Below, piece by piece: positions 42,615-51,790 of a stretch of DNA of 64,000 bases. Source of the DNA: Desulfomonile tiedjei DSM 6799 (GTDB lineage: Bacteria; Desulfobacterota; Desulfomonilia; Desulfomonilales; Desulfomonilaceae); contig NC_018025.1 of the NCBI RefSeq assembly GCF_000266945.1, positions 2,046,001 to 2,110,000 on the forward strand, written 5' to 3'. Made by a program: the position numbers and the translations under genes. Each line of letters begins with the position of its first letter. The first letter of the stretch is position 1. The notes under the pieces are model-generated. The model made no database searches, was not told the DNA's origin, and saw only the letters and a list, made by a program, of their open reading frames with translations.

Positions 42615-42797
42615 TCAGTGCCAAAAATTCTGTCGTTTATCCCTCGTGTGAATTACAGGATATTGGTAGGGACCGGCGTCCCTGCCGGTCCATTCTATCG
42701 ATATCATTGATCATATTGAAGATGTGCCGGCACGGAGGCACGGCACCCACCAATATTCCTAATCTTCAATCGGTCACTAATTTTGGCAACTGCTATA
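42615..42797 (+). repeat. Family A MITE-like repeat
   Basis: A complete copy. The left end reads TATAGTCAGTGCCAAAAATT and the right end (reverse-complemented) TATAGCAGTTGCCAAAATT, consistent with a TATA target duplication and inverted ends. It has the usual GGACCGGCGTCCCTGCCGGTCC core. A short open frame follows (42783-42956, from a TTG in the repeat end; VLNENRSRVDRTARLGKKV) that could be the remnant of a gene cut by the repeat. Confidence 0.75.
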
Positions 42798-42927
42798 AAT
42801 CAAGCTGCAGCGGTTCTGAACGAGAACCGGTCAAGAGTAGATCGTACTGCACGCCTGGGAAAAAAGGTCATCGACGCCCGAGATAACTCTTTTTTCGCCG
42901 ATGGGTTAATCTCCCAAGATCGTTCGC

Positions 42928-42957
42928 TTGACACGATTCTTGCACGTATACTATAAA
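42928..42957 (+). promoter_or_regulatory. Candidate promoter upstream of the orphan histidine kinase
   Basis: TTGACA (42928-42933), an 18-bp spacer and TATAAA. About 20 nt further on, GGAG and ATG 42977 begin a 9-codon mini-frame. The kinase gene starts about 400 bp downstream. The stretch 42980-43374 is otherwise without a convincing gene. Confidence 0.4.
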
Positions 42958-43374
42958 GAACTGTGGAGATCAATATATGACTTCCGGGACTTCTCTGCAG
43001 CGATAAGAATTTCGGCTTTATTGCGGTTACCGTAAGAAAAATGACTATGGTCCGTGCAATGAAGAGCGAGAAGATGAAATATCTTTCTTCTTTTTCGATA
43101 TTATGATAGTCGGTAATGCTGGTCTGAAGGACGGTTATTCGATGCTCGATGTGAGCAGTCATAAGCCAAACAGATCTCTACAGCTTGGATTCCCCGAAAC
43201 ATACGTCGATTCCCATTTTGGACCGAAAATATTCGGTGAAATCTCGCGCAATGAATGTGAGCCGGGCGGAATTGGGACCGGGAAATCCGCAAAACGCAAG
43301 CTGAATAGTTCGGTTAGGAATCTACCATCGCACAATCCTGAGCCGTATTTCTTTGATTATGCCGGGGGTAATTC

Positions 43375-44124
43375 GTGCCGATAAAAAACATACAGACGTC
43401 CCATTTAGTGCATGACCTGAAGAATCCTGTGAATATCATTGAGACAGGCGCTCGCTCACTTTTGGACAAGCAAGACCGTTATGGATCTTTGACCGCGAGC
43501 CAGGAAAAAGTACTGCGACGCATGTTGAGAAACGCTTTGAAAATCAGACAACTGGCGGACAACATGCTCGAAATGGATATGGCTGCCCGCGGAGTGGTAC
43601 GAATAACCGAGTGCACGTTATCGGGTATTCTCAAAACCGCTTTAGTGGAGGTTTTCGATATCGTCGATCCCGACGTTTCCGATGCGCTTGTGAGTGCACC
43701 TACTTTGGATGCGCTCCGCAAGGTTCTCGTCGCAAATGACATCGATTTGGATGCCGAGGATTCCCAACTTACTCGTACCATCGAGACGGACGAGACCAAG
43801 ATGTGCCTGATTGTGACGAATCTCCTGTCAAACGCATTCAAGTACAAACAGAAAAAAGTCTTTCTGAGATGCAGTTCCGAGGGGGAGTTCATCCGTATCT
43901 CTGTGAGAGATGACGGACCCGGAATCCCCGACGTCTATCATCAGCAAATTTTCGATCAGTATTTTCAATGCGTCAAAGTTGACGGATTCCCCGTCCGCGG
44001 TCACGGGCTCGGCCTGGCTGGAGCACAGGCGCTTACCGAGGCAATCGGAGGGGATCTCTCCTTGTGCAAGAGTGTACATGGGGCCGAATTCGTGGTCCAG
44101 TTCAAAGCAGGCGTGAAAATCTAG
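43375..44124 (+). CDS. Orphan cytoplasmic histidine kinase without sensor domain
   Basis: A 249-residue protein consisting only of a HisKA-like dimerisation domain and HATPase. The phospho-His box is HLVHDLKNPVNII near residue 10, the N-box NLLSNAFKYK, the G1 box DDGPGIP and the G2 box GHGLGLAGAQAL. No sensor or membrane segment precedes the H-box, so input must come from a partner. It starts at GTG 43375 after GGGGG. The stand-alone response regulator at 42052-42510, divergently oriented, may be its partner. Confidence 0.85.
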   Translation: MPIKNIQTSHLVHDLKNPVNIIETGARSLLDKQDRYGSLTASQEKVLRRMLRNALKIRQLADNMLEMDMAARGVVRITECTLSGILKTALVEVFDIVDPDVSDALVSAPTLDALRKVLVANDIDLDAEDSQLTRTIETDETKMCLIVTNLLSNAFKYKQKKVFLRCSSEGEFIRISVRDDGPGIPDVYHQQIFDQYFQCVKVDGFPVRGHGLGLAGAQALTEAIGGDLSLCKSVHGAEFVVQFKAGVKI

Positions 44125-44351
44125 CTTATTTTTCGCACCACCTCAGCCTTCCATTTCGTAATATCTACTCTTGAACAGGTCGAAAAGCGTTCGATCATTC
44201 CAAACCCGATTCACATCAAAAAACCATTTAGCCGTAGTACTGGAAATGGATGTCTCGTGGTATTCCCGAATAGGTAGAGGCGTTTGTTAGAAGTAATCTA
44301 TTGGATAAGTTATTGAAATAATAAGTTAAGCAGAAAAGTTTACGAAGATGC

Positions 44352-44399
44352 TTGACAAAGCTGAGGCCGATAGGTAAACATTAGTTCGACGAAACTAAT
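44352..44399 (+). promoter_or_regulatory. feo promoter with DtxR-type operator
   Basis: TTGACA (44352-44357) with a weak -10 (TAAACA, 17-bp spacing) is followed by the inverted repeat ATTAGTT-CGACGA-AACTAAT (44380-44399). The TTAG...CTAA outline matches DtxR/IdeR-family operators, and a DtxR-type regulator is encoded just beyond feo. Binding there would block initiation when iron is plentiful. 44125-44351 holds nothing else recognised. Confidence 0.55.
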
Positions 44400-44456
44400 T
44401 CTGGTAGTGGACTGACCCTTTGGTTCGGTCTTAGAATAAAATGGTGAGGTGCAATC

Positions 44457-44765
44457 ATGGCTCATGCAGAACGACAATGTGACGACTGCCCGGCTCTGAT
44501 TGACGAGGAATGTAAGGTAAACGGTATGGTAACACTGTCCAGCTACAGACCCGGAGAAACAGGCACGATCGCGCAGGTATGCGGCAATCCCGAATTCCGC
44601 CTGCGCATGATGGAAATGGGCTTCATTAGAGGCACGCAGGTCAAGGTCGTAAAATTTGCCCCGTTGAGCGATCCTATCGAATTCCTCATTAAAGGATATC
44701 ATGTGACCCTCCGCAGAGACCAAGCGAACAACATCATCATGAACCAGCCGGAAAAAGCCGCTTAG
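44457..44765 (+). CDS. feoA: Ferrous iron transport protein FeoA
   Basis: A 102-residue protein with the SH3-like FeoA fold from about residue 25: LSSYRPGETGTIAQV, LRMMEMGFIRGTQVKV, DPIEFLIKGYHVTLRR. FeoA is a small cytosolic partner of the FeoB permease. The N-terminal 22 residues add a Cys-rich segment (CDDCPALIDEEC) that could bind metal and is not universal in FeoA. It lies 11 bp before feoB and is probably co-transcribed from the promoter with the DtxR-like operator. GAGG precedes ATG 44457. Confidence 0.93.
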   Translation: MAHAERQCDDCPALIDEECKVNGMVTLSSYRPGETGTIAQVCGNPEFRLRMMEMGFIRGTQVKVVKFAPLSDPIEFLIKGYHVTLRRDQANNIIMNQPEKAA

Positions 44766-44776
44766 AAGGGATCGCG

Positions 44777-47146
44777 ATGCCAAATAGAATGGTGGTGGCC
44801 CTTGCTGGCAATCCGAATGCCGGCAAGACAACGCTGTTTAACGCCCTGACAGGGGCGCGGCAGCATGTTGGTAATTGGCCGGGGGTAACTGTCGAAAAAA
44901 AGGAAGGTTCTCTCTGGCACGCGGACCACGAGATTCATGTCGTAGACCTGCCCGGTACCTATTCTCTTACAGCTTACTCGCTCGAAGAAATCATTGCCCG
45001 TAATTTTGTCGTTCAAGGGGCACCTGACGTTGTGCTCGACGTTGTGGACGCCTCCAACCTGGAACGCAATTTGTACTTGTCGGTTCAGCTTCTCGAGATG
45101 GGCGCAAAGGTAATAATGGCTCTCAACATGATAGATGTTGCAGAAGGCCGCAAAATCCATATCGATCACAAGAAGCTGTCAGAACTTCTTGGAATCCCGA
45201 TTATTCCTACGAATGGGAAAAAGGGCGTTGGCATCCATGTGCTGCTCGACACGGCATTGGACAAGTCCCAGGATGAGAAACCCGTTGCAGGATCGGTCAT
45301 TCAGTACGGGACCGAAATTGAAGAAGAACTGGTCAAGATTGAAAGCAAATTGAATGAAGCTCGGTTTCATCTGGGGAAGCTCTCCAACAGATGGATTGCC
45401 GTGAAACTCCTCGAAGGCGACCCGGAAATCATCTCGCTGGTCAATGGTTCCGAGACAACCAACGAGATCGTTTCCCAGGTCGAGAAGAGTCGAAAGCATC
45501 TTATCGACATTTTTGCAGACACTCCCGAGATTCTGTTTACCGACGCGCGATACGGCTTCATTTCCGGTGCGATTAAACAGTCCGTTCATGTGGAGACCAC
45601 CGATCGTGTGCATTTGAGCGAAAATATAGATAAATACCTGACTAATCGTGTTCTCGGTCCTGTCATTCTCCTCCTCGTCTTGTACTCGGTTTATCTGGTT
45701 ACCTTTCAGGGTAGTGAACCTCTCGTAAACTGGTTCGAGGCGTTCTTTAAATGGCTCGGCGCCACGGTGACCGATCTCCTGCCGGAAGGTTTGCTCAGAT
45801 CGCTCCTCGTAAGTGGCATAATTGACGGTGTCGGCGGAGTCCTGGGGTTTACGCCCCTTATTGCATTCATGTTTTTTGCCATAGCGATTCTTGAAGATAC
45901 GGGCTACATGGCTCGAATAGCATTCATGCTGGATCGTGTACTACGAGGATTCGGGCTTCACGGAGCCTCCATGCTTGCTCTCATGGTCTCCGGAGGAATT
46001 GCGGGAGGCTGCGCTGTCCCCGGGATTATGGCAACGCGCACCATGAAGGAACCCAAAGAGCGGCTGGTAACGATCCTTGTCGCGCCATTGATGAATTGCG
46101 GTGCAAAGCTTCCCGTCTATGCGCTCATGATTGGAGCATTCTTTCCGCATGGAAAAGCTCAGATAATGTTCCTGCTTACAATCGTATCATGGGCCCTGGC
46201 ATTGACCGCTGCCAAGATAATACGCTCCACGGTCCTCGCGGGACCTTCGGCTCCCTTTGTGCTCGAACTGCCTCCTTACAGGATGCCCACATTACGAGGC
46301 CTCCTGATTCACACGTGGGAGCGAACGTGGATGTACGTGAAGAAGGCCGGGACCGTGATTCTTGCGATTTCGGTTATCATCTGGGCAATGATGACCTTCC
46401 CTGGCCTGGCGCCGGAAAAGGCCGAACCATTCGACAAGAAAATTGAAACCCTGACTTCCGAATTTCTCGCTTTACCCTCAGCGCAGCAGGTGTTCGCCAC
46501 GGAAGCCGACCTGGAGACGTTTGCGAACTTCAGAACCAAACTGGGGGAGGGCAGGGGGGCAGAATTCGAGAACGAAAAACGCGGCTACTGGGTTTTGGCT
46601 GCGGCATTGGGTGACAAAGCCGCCGAGAAACGAGTCGCCAAGAGTGCAATAACTGAAATGACCGCTTTGGCTGAGGATTACAAGAAATACGCCGACGAAA
46701 AAGCCGAAGTGGAGAATGAAAAGCAAAGCACCAAACTGAGGAATACGATAGCAGGCCGTTTGGGTGTGGCCCTTGAATACGTGTTCAAACCCATAGGTTT
46801 CGACTGGCGAACCAATGTGGCCCTGGTGGGCGGTTTTGCAGCCAAAGAAGTGGTCGTATCCACTCTGGGAACCGCATACAGCCTGGGGGAGGTGAATCCC
46901 AGCGAAGAGTCCTCAAGTCTTCCTGAAAGGCTGCAAAAGGAATCTGGTTGGAATCCTCTCATGGCAGTATGTCTGATCATGTTTGTGATGCTCTACAATC
47001 CGTGCTTCACCACACTTGTAGTGATTCGAAAAGAAACGGGTACGTGGAGATGGACCCTGTTTGCAATGGGGTACACGACCCTTCTCGCTTACTGCGTAGC
47101 CCTTGTGGTGAAAGTTGTCGGTTCCTTGCTCAATGTGGGAATCTAA
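44777..47146 (+). CDS. feoB: Ferrous iron transporter FeoB
   Basis: A 789-residue inner-membrane Fe(II) transporter. The N-terminal G domain has G1 GNPNAGKTTL, G3 DLPGTYS and G4 NMID, followed by the helical GDI-like domain. The membrane part (about residues 285-780) has the two Gate regions with GGIAGGCAVPGIMATRTM and the later GFAAKEVVVSTLGTAY. A long soluble helical insert (about 550-660, Glu/Lys/Ala-rich) separates the last membrane segments and is larger than in E. coli FeoB. It imports Fe2+ under anoxic conditions. Confidence 0.96.
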   Translation: MPNRMVVALAGNPNAGKTTLFNALTGARQHVGNWPGVTVEKKEGSLWHADHEIHVVDLPGTYSLTAYSLEEIIARNFVVQGAPDVVLDVVDASNLERNLYLSVQLLEMGAKVIMALNMIDVAEGRKIHIDHKKLSELLGIPIIPTNGKKGVGIHVLLDTALDKSQDEKPVAGSVIQYGTEIEEELVKIESKLNEARFHLGKLSNRWIAVKLLEGDPEIISLVNGSETTNEIVSQVEKSRKHLIDIFADTPEILFTDARYGFISGAIKQSVHVETTDRVHLSENIDKYLTNRVLGPVILLLVLYSVYLVTFQGSEPLVNWFEAFFKWLGATVTDLLPEGLLRSLLVSGIIDGVGGVLGFTPLIAFMFFAIAILEDTGYMARIAFMLDRVLRGFGLHGASMLALMVSGGIAGGCAVPGIMATRTMKEPKERLVTILVAPLMNCGAKLPVYALMIGAFFPHGKAQIMFLLTIVSWALALTAAKIIRSTVLAGPSAPFVLELPPYRMPTLRGLLIHTWERTWMYVKKAGTVILAISVIIWAMMTFPGLAPEKAEPFDKKIETLTSEFLALPSAQQVFATEADLETFANFRTKLGEGRGAEFENEKRGYWVLAAALGDKAAEKRVAKSAITEMTALAEDYKKYADEKAEVENEKQSTKLRNTIAGRLGVALEYVFKPIGFDWRTNVALVGGFAAKEVVVSTLGTAYSLGEVNPSEESSSLPERLQKESGWNPLMAVCLIMFVMLYNPCFTTLVVIRKETGTWRWTLFAMGYTTLLAYCVALVVKVVGSLLNVGI

Positions 47147-47157
47147 TGCCATTTTGA

Positions 47158-47340
47158 AGATCATTATGTGGCAATTGCCAAGACAAGTGTCCGATTGAAG
47201 ATCGGAGTAGTAGTAGGTGCCGGCCTCCGTGCCGGCACATCTCAAATATGATCAATGATATCGATAGAATAGACCGGCAGGGACGCCGGTCTCCACTAAT
47301 ATCTTGTATTCGAGCGTGAGGCAAACGTCAGAATTTCTGA
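47158..47340 (-). repeat. Family A MITE-like repeat between feoB and its small partner gene
   Basis: A reverse-orientation copy: AATTGCCAAGACAAGTGTCC start, GTGCCGGCCTCCGTGCCGGCAC, and TCGATAGAATAGACCGGCAGGGACGCCGGTC. Its position inside the feo operon could alter expression of the downstream gene. Confidence 0.75.
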
Positions 47341-47447
47341 TACTTGCTCCAAATGACAACCGAGAAGTCCGGCAGGGGTGTCGGTCGCGGGATGAACGGT
47401 GGCGGCCAAAATATGTCGCTTTGTTAGCTTGAGAAAAGAGAAGAACG

Positions 47448-47627
47448 ATGTGGCAAGAGTTGATTGTAGGCGTGATATTACTTGTCTGCGCGGGCTATAT
47501 TGGCAAGCTCCTCTGGAAAAAATTCGCACTCATGAAATCAGATGCGGAACCATCCTGCCAGGACTGTTCGTCATGCGGCGAGGGATCGCGCGTAAGCTGT
47601 AAAAATCATCCGGAGAATGTCAGATAG
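47448..47627 (+). CDS. FeoB-associated Cys-rich membrane protein
   Basis: A 59-residue protein with one N-terminal membrane helix (LIVGVILLVCAGYIGKLLW), a short basic stretch (KKFALMK) and a cysteine cluster SCQDCSSCGEG...SCK near the C-terminus. This is the plan of the small FeoB-associated proteins found after feoB in many anaerobes, thought to help iron handling by FeoB. AGAGAAG precedes ATG 47448. Its end overlaps the convergent DtxR-type gene by 8 bp. A family A repeat separates it from feoB. Confidence 0.82.
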   Translation: MWQELIVGVILLVCAGYIGKLLWKKFALMKSDAEPSCQDCSSCGEGSRVSCKNHPENVR

Positions 47628-48363
47628 GCTTTATGCAGATCTTGGGAGCATCGTCTCCCGAGATGGATACATGATAACCTTTGGTGTTAATGCGCAAGCC
47701 GCCGGAATCGTTCTTTTCTTCCACTTCCACGATCACTCCGGTGTCTAGCCCCTGCAAAGCTATATTCTTGCGAAACTTTGCCGTTCCCTTGACACTCTCG
47801 ATCATAACCTGGGAACCGGGGACAGCCTCGGCGAGCGTCATACCACCTTGAATAGCTGCCTGCTGAGCACGCTGCCTGTCCGTGAGCCTGCGTTGAGCTT
47901 TTTCCAGGCACGGTGTACAGTCGTCACATGTGTCCGCGCGGTTTTCATGCCATCTGGTCTGGTCAACAGGGCACATTTCAATGAATTCTACGAACCTGGT
48001 CAGCTTCTCGATGACTTCGGGATCGAGATGATGCTCGATCCGACAGGCGTTGTCTTCGGCTACATTCTCCCCGACTTGAAGGACACGTACCAGAAAACGT
48101 TTGAGTACCTCATGTTTTCTGACAATTTCTTCGGCCTTCGTTATACCGATATCAGTCAAAGTGATGAACTGATGCGGGTCATAGCGAATGAGTCCTCTCG
48201 AAGCGAGAATCTTGAGCGCTGCGCTCACGGAGGACATCTTTACGTTAAGCCGTTTGGCGATATCCCGAACGCGCGCAATCCTACGCTCCTGCTCGAGGTG
48301 GTAGATAGCCTCGAGATAGTCCTCCATAGCCGACGTAAGATCTAGTGGTGGAGCAGATTCCAT
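47620..48363 (-). CDS. DtxR/MntR-family metal-dependent repressor with FeoA-like domain
   Basis: A 247-residue regulator. The N-terminal winged helix-turn-helix (AMEDYLEAIYHLEQE, RVRDIAKRLNVKMSSVSAALKILASRGLI) is followed by the metal-binding dimerisation domain with ligands in EIVRKHEVL, AEDNACRIEHHLD and FVEFIEMCP. A CDDCTPC linker comes next, and then a C-terminal SH3-like FeoA domain (about 170-247). It binds operators when loaded with Fe2+ or Mn2+. It is convergent with the feo operon and is the likely repressor acting on the operator at 44380-44399. ATG 48363 is chosen since homology begins near there; the frame opens at 48441. Confidence 0.9.
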   Translation of the reverse strand: MESAPPLDLTSAMEDYLEAIYHLEQERRIARVRDIAKRLNVKMSSVSAALKILASRGLIRYDPHQFITLTDIGITKAEEIVRKHEVLKRFLVRVLQVGENVAEDNACRIEHHLDPEVIEKLTRFVEFIEMCPVDQTRWHENRADTCDDCTPCLEKAQRRLTDRQRAQQAAIQGGMTLAEAVPGSQVMIESVKGTAKFRKNIALQGLDTGVIVEVEEKNDSGGLRINTKGYHVSISGDDAPKICIKPI

Positions 48364-48451
48364 GAAGTCGGGACCCCTCTTGTATGTGTTAAAATTATGA
48401 ATGACCTCGGAGTTGTTGTCAAGAACGGTGTCTGAATTCACATCGTAAGAT

Positions 48452-49825
48452 TCAACGTATGCCGTAATCCTTTATTCTTTGTAGAAGTGAAGGATAGCTG
48501 ATTTCAAGAAGTAATGCAGCTTGTGAACGATTTCCTCCCGTTCGGTCCAACGCTCTAAGTATTAGATCTTTTTCAAGAACTTTTGCGGCTTTTTTCAAAG
48601 ACAACGTCTCCTCGACCTGATTGCCTTCGCCATAGGTAGAAAACGAATCCCGGATATCATGAGGGAGGCTTTCGAGCGTTATAGAATCGGTTTCCGTAAG
48701 GATCATGGCCCGTTCGATCACGTTCTGGAGTTCCCGTACATTACCTTTCCATGTATGGCGCGTAAGTGCTTCTTTGGCTTCGCGTGTTATCCGCTTTACC
48801 GAAAGCCCAAGCTTGACATTGAAAATCGTTATGAAGTGCTCCACGAGCGGAATCACATCTTCCCGTCTCTCCCGCAGAGGAGGTATGTGGATCTGGACCA
48901 CGTTCAACCGATAGTAAAGGTCGCTACGAAACGTTCCCTGTTCAATGGCTGCCGTGAGGTCTTCGTTTGTTGCTGCAAGGATTCTGACCTTTACCTGTCG
49001 AGCGGAATTCTGTCCGACTCTGCGAATTTCTCCATTGTCCACCGCCCTGAGAATCTTGACCTGAAGAGACATGTCCATGGAACCGATTTCGTCCAGAAAC
49101 AGCGTTCCTCCGTGGGCTTCCTCGAACAGCCCGGGTTTCGCTGCAGAGGCACCGGTAAACGCTCCCTTGGCATGCCCGAACAGCTCGGTCTCAAGAAGAC
49201 TCCGAGGTATTGCCCCACAATTTATCGCAACAAACGGCCCCTGAGCGATACGGGAACGAGCATGAATTTCCCTTGCCATCAGCTCCTTGCCTGTGCCGGA
49301 TTCGCCCGTGATCAGCACAGGGGAATCGAATCCAGCGACTTGACGGGCTGACTCCAGGATGGCATGCATTCCCTTGCTCTTCGCGATGATTGTGGGATTC
49401 CCCTCGGTTCTGAGCAGCCGTCTTTTCAGCATTACTACCTCTCGGCGCAATCGTTCTCGTTCCGAGGCTTTTCTCAGGGTGAGCACCACTTCATCAGTCT
49501 TGAACGGTTTGGAAATGTAGTCGTACGCCCCTTTGCGTATCGCCTCGAGAGCAAGATCGATACTCCCGTAAGCGCTCATGAGTATCACGATTGCTTCCAC
49601 CCGACGAGCACGAAGGTTTTCTACAAGCTGAATGCCATCCATACCGGGCATGCGGACGTCTGACAGGATGAAATCGAATTCCTCTTTTTCCACAAGCTCC
49701 AAAGCTTGCGGCCCGGATTCCGCACAAGTGGGCTCAAACCCGTCCTGTGTGAGCACGGCATGCAACATATGGAGCATATTCGGCTCATCGTCGACCACCA
49801 GAATTTTCCGCAATTGCTCGACCAT
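48452..49825 (-). CDS. NtrC-family sigma-54-dependent response regulator (second)
   Basis: A 457-residue activator. The receiver (Asp in [13 protein letters not shown], Lys in YISKPFKTD) is followed by an AAA+ domain with GESGTGKE, the sigma-54 loop GAFTGA and [11 protein letters not shown]. The C-terminal Fis-like helix-turn-helix reads [21 protein letters not shown]. All motifs for sigma-54 activation are intact. No kinase gene adjoins, so the signal comes from elsewhere. ATG 49825 ([15 protein letters not shown]) is favoured over 49867, which lies inside repeat P. Confidence 0.93.
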   Translation of the reverse strand: MVEQLRKILVVDDEPNMLHMLHAVLTQDGFEPTCAESGPQALELVEKEEFDFILSDVRMPGMDGIQLVENLRARRVEAIVILMSAYGSIDLALEAIRKGAYDYISKPFKTDEVVLTLRKASERERLRREVVMLKRRLLRTEGNPTIIAKSKGMHAILESARQVAGFDSPVLITGESGTGKELMAREIHARSRIAQGPFVAINCGAIPRSLLETELFGHAKGAFTGASAAKPGLFEEAHGGTLFLDEIGSMDMSLQVKILRAVDNGEIRRVGQNSARQVKVRILAATNEDLTAAIEQGTFRSDLYYRLNVVQIHIPPLRERREDVIPLVEHFITIFNVKLGLSVKRITREAKEALTRHTWKGNVRELQNVIERAMILTETDSITLESLPHDIRDSFSTYGEGNQVEETLSLKKAAKVLEKDLILRALDRTGGNRSQAALLLEISYPSLLQRIKDYGIR

Positions 49826-49849
49826 ACAAAAACCGGAGGGAAAGAGTTC

Positions 49850-49945
49850 ATACGAATTTGCATTCAAAATCCCCTCTTATCCCCCTTTATAAGGGGGATA
49901 AGAGGGGATTTTCGTCAAACTTTGAAAGCAAATTGGTATCAGTCC
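49850..49945. repeat. Palindromic repeat family P, copy 2
   Basis: 47 bp at 49866-49912 form a perfect palindrome with 22-bp arms around a TAT centre (arm begins AAAATCCCCTCTTATCCCCC). The flanks match copy 1 at 11084-11170 in inverted orientation. It covers the upstream region of the NtrC-type gene. 49946-50230 shows nothing further. Confidence 0.8.
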
Positions 49946-50236
49946 ATTCGCTTGGATAAGGTAAGTGTATCCTGTGAAGAATTCCATTCCAAGCGAAAAG
50001 GAAAGTCTATGGAGTAAACTGAACTTTTTTCTATCATTTGTGACTTGCGCCGAAAACGGAATCTCCGGCCACGAGAGTAAGTTCGCGTTGAACAAAGATC
50101 GTCCTTCCGTATTTTCGGTCTTGATAATAGCGCTGCGGGAGCCGAGAATTCATTTGCCTTCTCTCAATTGCCTGGACGTCCTCACGTTGAGGCTGGCAAC
50201 ATATGTATTTTCAGGGCGATAGGTTCGAGATAGTTC

Positions 50237-50265
50237 TTGACATACTTAAATAATTACTTTAATAT
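50237..50265 (+). promoter_or_regulatory. Sigma-70 promoter of the VWA-OmpA gene
   Basis: A perfect TTGACA (50237-50242), a 17-bp AT-rich spacer and TAATAT (50260-50265), about 57 nt before the ribosome site GGAGG. Confidence 0.7.
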
Positions 50266-50328
50266 GAGGCTGTATATATTGGACTTCGATCATTATTTAA
50301 GATGATTGTGTCCGGTGGAGGATGGTTA

Positions 50329-51555
50329 ATGAAAACAAGTCTTCCGGCCGTATTGTTGGCAGCCCTCATGATCATGCTGCCGTCTGTGGCGATCTCGGGC
50401 ATTAAAGTACTTGAAAAGAATCATGATTACATTCCGAAATTTCATAATGTGATCTTCATTTTCGATGTTTCGGATTCAATGACCGCCGGTTTTCCGCAGA
50501 ACTTCGATCACTCCAGATTGTTCGTTGCGACACGTGCGTTTCAGATGTTCAATGCATTGATGCCTCATATTCCTCGATGGCAATACGACGTCAACTCGGC
50601 ATTGATCACGTACGGCGATTGCAAGACGCCTCAGTTGTTGAGTCCTCTGAGCCCCTGGACCCGCAACAAGTATGCATCGCTGTTTCCGTGTTTGCGAAAA
50701 GAAACCTTCCTGCCGTGTACAACTGCAGGGTTGCCCGAAGCGCTCCAACTTGCCGGTTCCATGATATGCCAGAGTACGGGGCGTACGGCTATCATTGTCT
50801 TTACCGATGGCGGCCGCATGGGCGAGTGCCCTCAGAAGACTGCAACAGCGCTGAAGGACACGTACGGCGACAGAGTGGAAATTTACGGAGTGTACGTTGG
50901 AAGCACGGAAGTTGGCTGGCGTAACCTCTATGAAGTATGCAAGCTTACCGGCGGATATTCCAGACATTGGGAAGAAGTACGAGACAAGCCTCTCATGAAG
51001 GCCTTCGCCTGGGATATCACGATCAGAGAAGTGATGTTTCCTTATCCGGAAATATTCTTCAAACCCAAGAGTGCAGAGCTCATATCTTCGGAAGCGCTGA
51101 AACTAGAGGCCGTAGCGAATTTCCTCAATGCTATCCCCCAATATGTTTTGCAGATCGACGGGCATTCCAATTTCATCGGGAACACGGATTCAAATTACGG
51201 CTTGGCTCTAAAGCGTGCTCAAAACGTGAAAGACGCCCTTGTCAGGATATATCACATTCATCCGTCGAGAGTTCTTGTGCGTAGCTGGGGTGAAGAACTG
51301 CCTCGTTATGACAACCAAAACCCGGATCTCAACATGAGAAACGAGCAGGCAAACCTGTCTCTCATGCTGCCGCTGAGAAACTTCCCCTACGACGAAAAGC
51401 ATCTCCACACGTTTGGTAACGTTGCAGTAGGCGATATCACGAACACGCAGGAAAGAGATTCGGAAGAAGAATGGGCATCGCCCGTGAAGCCTCCGCCTCA
51501 CTCCAAACGTCCGCCGGTGGCGATAACTCCTCCGCCAAGATCCGTCGGCAAATAG
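50329..51555 (+). CDS. Exported VWA domain / OmpA-like domain protein
   Basis: A 408-residue protein. A signal peptide (KTSLPAVLLAALMIMLPSVAISG) is followed by a von Willebrand A domain (about 35-225) with MIDAS DVSDS, plus CTTAGLPEAL and VFTDGG. The C-terminal OmpA-like peptidoglycan-binding domain (about 245-370) has IDGHSNFIGNTDSNYGLALKRAQNV and a VRSWGEELP ending, then a Pro-rich tail (PPPHSKRPPVAITPPP). The combination suggests a periplasmic, wall-tethered adhesion or scaffold protein. GGAGG lies 7 nt before ATG 50329, and it has its own promoter and terminator. Confidence 0.87.
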   Translation: MKTSLPAVLLAALMIMLPSVAISGIKVLEKNHDYIPKFHNVIFIFDVSDSMTAGFPQNFDHSRLFVATRAFQMFNALMPHIPRWQYDVNSALITYGDCKTPQLLSPLSPWTRNKYASLFPCLRKETFLPCTTAGLPEALQLAGSMICQSTGRTAIIVFTDGGRMGECPQKTATALKDTYGDRVEIYGVYVGSTEVGWRNLYEVCKLTGGYSRHWEEVRDKPLMKAFAWDITIREVMFPYPEIFFKPKSAELISSEALKLEAVANFLNAIPQYVLQIDGHSNFIGNTDSNYGLALKRAQNVKDALVRIYHIHPSRVLVRSWGEELPRYDNQNPDLNMRNEQANLSLMLPLRNFPYDEKHLHTFGNVAVGDITNTQERDSEEEWASPVKPPPHSKRPPVAITPPPRSVGK

Positions 51556-51579
51556 TTTCCATCCATATCATGAAAAAGT

Positions 51580-51621
51580 AATCGGTGACGCTTCTCTCAA
51601 AGAAGTGCCACCGATTGCTTT
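51580..51621 (+). terminator. Terminator after the VWA-OmpA gene
   Basis: AATCGGTG pairs with CACCGATT (51580-51587 with 51609-51616), with inner CTTCT/AGAAG, followed by GCTTTTG. Confidence 0.7.
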
Positions 51622-51696
51622 TGTCAGCACATTGTCAATTATATGGCGATTGTCAAAAATAACGACCCAATTCGGTACGGCTAATCCCTTGAAAAT

Positions 51697-51790
51697 CCCC
51701 CCCCCCCCCCAGCTCGAGCGCTTGGTAGGGGTCGGCGTCCCTGCCGACCCATGTTGATAGTAAAGGTGCACGAACAGCATAGATAGACCG
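51697..51790. repeat. Poly-C tract and family A fragment
   Basis: A run of 14 C at 51697-51710 is followed by a partial family A repeat (GGTAGGGGTCGGCGTCCCTG at 51724 onward). Nothing else is recognised in 51622-51919. Confidence 0.6.

Noticed and set aside
43103-43384. Open frame of 93 codons overlapping the kinase start
   Set aside because: It has no recognisable domain, no ribosome site and odd composition. An in-frame TAA separates it from the better start at 42977.
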